NCBI GenBank assembly: GCA_002383325.1 | Contig: DFYJ01000144.1 | Location: 82,044-102,942, forward strand | DNA length: 20,899 nt | Direction of reading: 5' to 3' | Source: Candidatus Aminicenantes bacterium UBA4085 | GTDB lineage: Bacteria; Acidobacteriota; Aminicenantia; Aminicenantales; UBA4085 | Shown here: positions 20,616 through 20,899 of the stretch, piece by piece | Layout of the letters: every line of letters begins with the position of its first letter | Numbering within the stretch: position 1 is the first letter of the stretch | Made by a program: the position numbers and the translations under genes | The notes under the pieces: generated by a model | Database searches by the model: none | What the model saw: only the letters and a program-made list of their open reading frames with translations | What the model was told of the DNA's origin: nothing

Positions 20616-20899
20616 TTACTGCAGGGGGACGTACTTCATCATCAGATTCTCGAGGAAGAACTCCATCATCCGGTCGTTGTGGACGGCGGTGTGGCCGCGG
20701 TCGGGGCCGACCTGGACTTCGAAGCTTTTGCCGGCCTGCTGCAAGGCGGCGATCAGCTGCATGGCGTTGGTCGGGTGGACATTGTTGTCCGCCGTGCCGT
20801 AGTACAGCATCAGCCGGCCCTTGAGATTCTTGGCGTAGGTCATGGCGTTGCCGGCCTCGTAGCCTTCCTTGTTCTCCTGCGGGATCCACATGTAGCGCT
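20616..20899 (-). CDS. S9/DPP-IV-type serine peptidase, C-terminal part (cut by window edge)
   Basis: The frame is open to the window edge and ends with about 94 residues. RYMWIPQENKEGYEAGNAMTYA is the segment that precedes the catalytic Asp in dipeptidyl-peptidase-IV-like enzymes. LMLYYGTADNNVHP carries the Asp, and VGPDRGHTAVHNDRMMEFFLENL carries the His of the alpha/beta-hydrolase triad. The Ser and the beta-propeller lie beyond the window. Such enzymes, usually exported, remove dipeptides (often Xaa-Pro) from peptide N-termini. Pro-specific cleavage would suit a cell that also carries a hydroxyproline dehydratase and an oligopeptide importer, but the subfamily cannot be settled from this fragment. 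Confidence 0.88.
   Translation of the reverse strand, partial: RYMWIPQENKEGYEAGNAMTYAKNLKGRLMLYYGTADNNVHPTNAMQLIAALQQAGKSFEVQVGPDRGHTAVHNDRMMEFFLENLMMKYVPLQ

Noticed and set aside
20545..20802. Short plus-strand frame over the terminator and peptidase end
   Set aside because: It runs through the terminator hairpin and is antisense to the peptidase motifs; there is no ribosome site support.

Overview
The window is GC-rich (about 65-70% by eye in most genes) and bacterial. It encodes secreted and membrane enzymes for carbohydrate and peptide use, an oxygen-sensitive glycyl-radical enzyme with its activator, and an anaerobic-type sulfatase-maturase-like radical SAM protein. This points to an anaerobic, polymer-degrading heterotroph. 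The gene content resembles Candidatus Aminicenantes or related Acidobacteriota, but that is an inference from gene style; there is no rRNA or other marker gene. No tRNA, rRNA, CRISPR array or complete insertion sequence was found.

Layout. 1-1521 (minus): a secreted redoxin, a VOC/glyoxalase-fold protein and a beta-lactamase-family serine hydrolase cut by the window edge, probably one operon. 1646-3109 (minus): a secreted GH43 glycosidase with its own promoter. 3176-4817 (minus): an ECF sigma factor, a small membrane anti-sigma-like protein (ATGA overlap) and a membrane-anchored protein with a Pro/Gly-rich tail, closed by a hairpin. 4896-9199 (plus): a polytopic GT-C-like glycosyltransferase and a large secreted protein with a helical, glycosidase-like body.

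9225-11788 is the unusual part. First comes an AT-richer block with the remnants of a coupled thioredoxin-like/beta-propeller gene pair. Next comes an AbiEi/AbiEii toxin-antitoxin operon with a strong promoter and a clear inverted-repeat operator. The toxin-antitoxin cassette is bracketed by two 48-bp direct repeats (10021-10068 and 11789-11836). Both repeats encode the last 15 residues of the adjacent glycyl-radical enzyme and differ only at synonymous or stop-codon positions. It looks like an insertion at, or recombination through, the 3' end of that gene.

11789-15102 (minus): the activase and then the glycyl-radical enzyme, two bases apart. Every active-site residue I remember for trans-4-hydroxy-L-proline dehydratase (HypD) is present at a constant offset of -2, so hydroxyproline breakdown is the likely role. 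15258-16145 (minus): a SHOCT-domain membrane protein and a secreted Cys-containing protein of unknown function. 16280-17416 (plus): the sulfatase-maturase-like radical SAM/SPASM protein, whose stop codon lies in a palindrome resembling REP/RAYT-type elements. 17584-20535 (plus): an OPT-family oligopeptide transporter and a zinc-ribbon/coiled-coil protein. 20616-20899 (minus): the C-terminus of an S9/DPP-IV-type peptidase with a good intrinsic terminator. Peptidase, OPT transporter and HypD would together suit growth on collagen-like peptides, but they are not in one operon, so this link is only a suggestion.

Several genes (4230-4817, 4896-6794, 16280-17416, 19816-20535) have promoter-like -10 boxes so close to the start codon that their messages could be nearly leaderless. 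Others (AbiE, GH43, OPT) have normal Shine-Dalgarno leaders.
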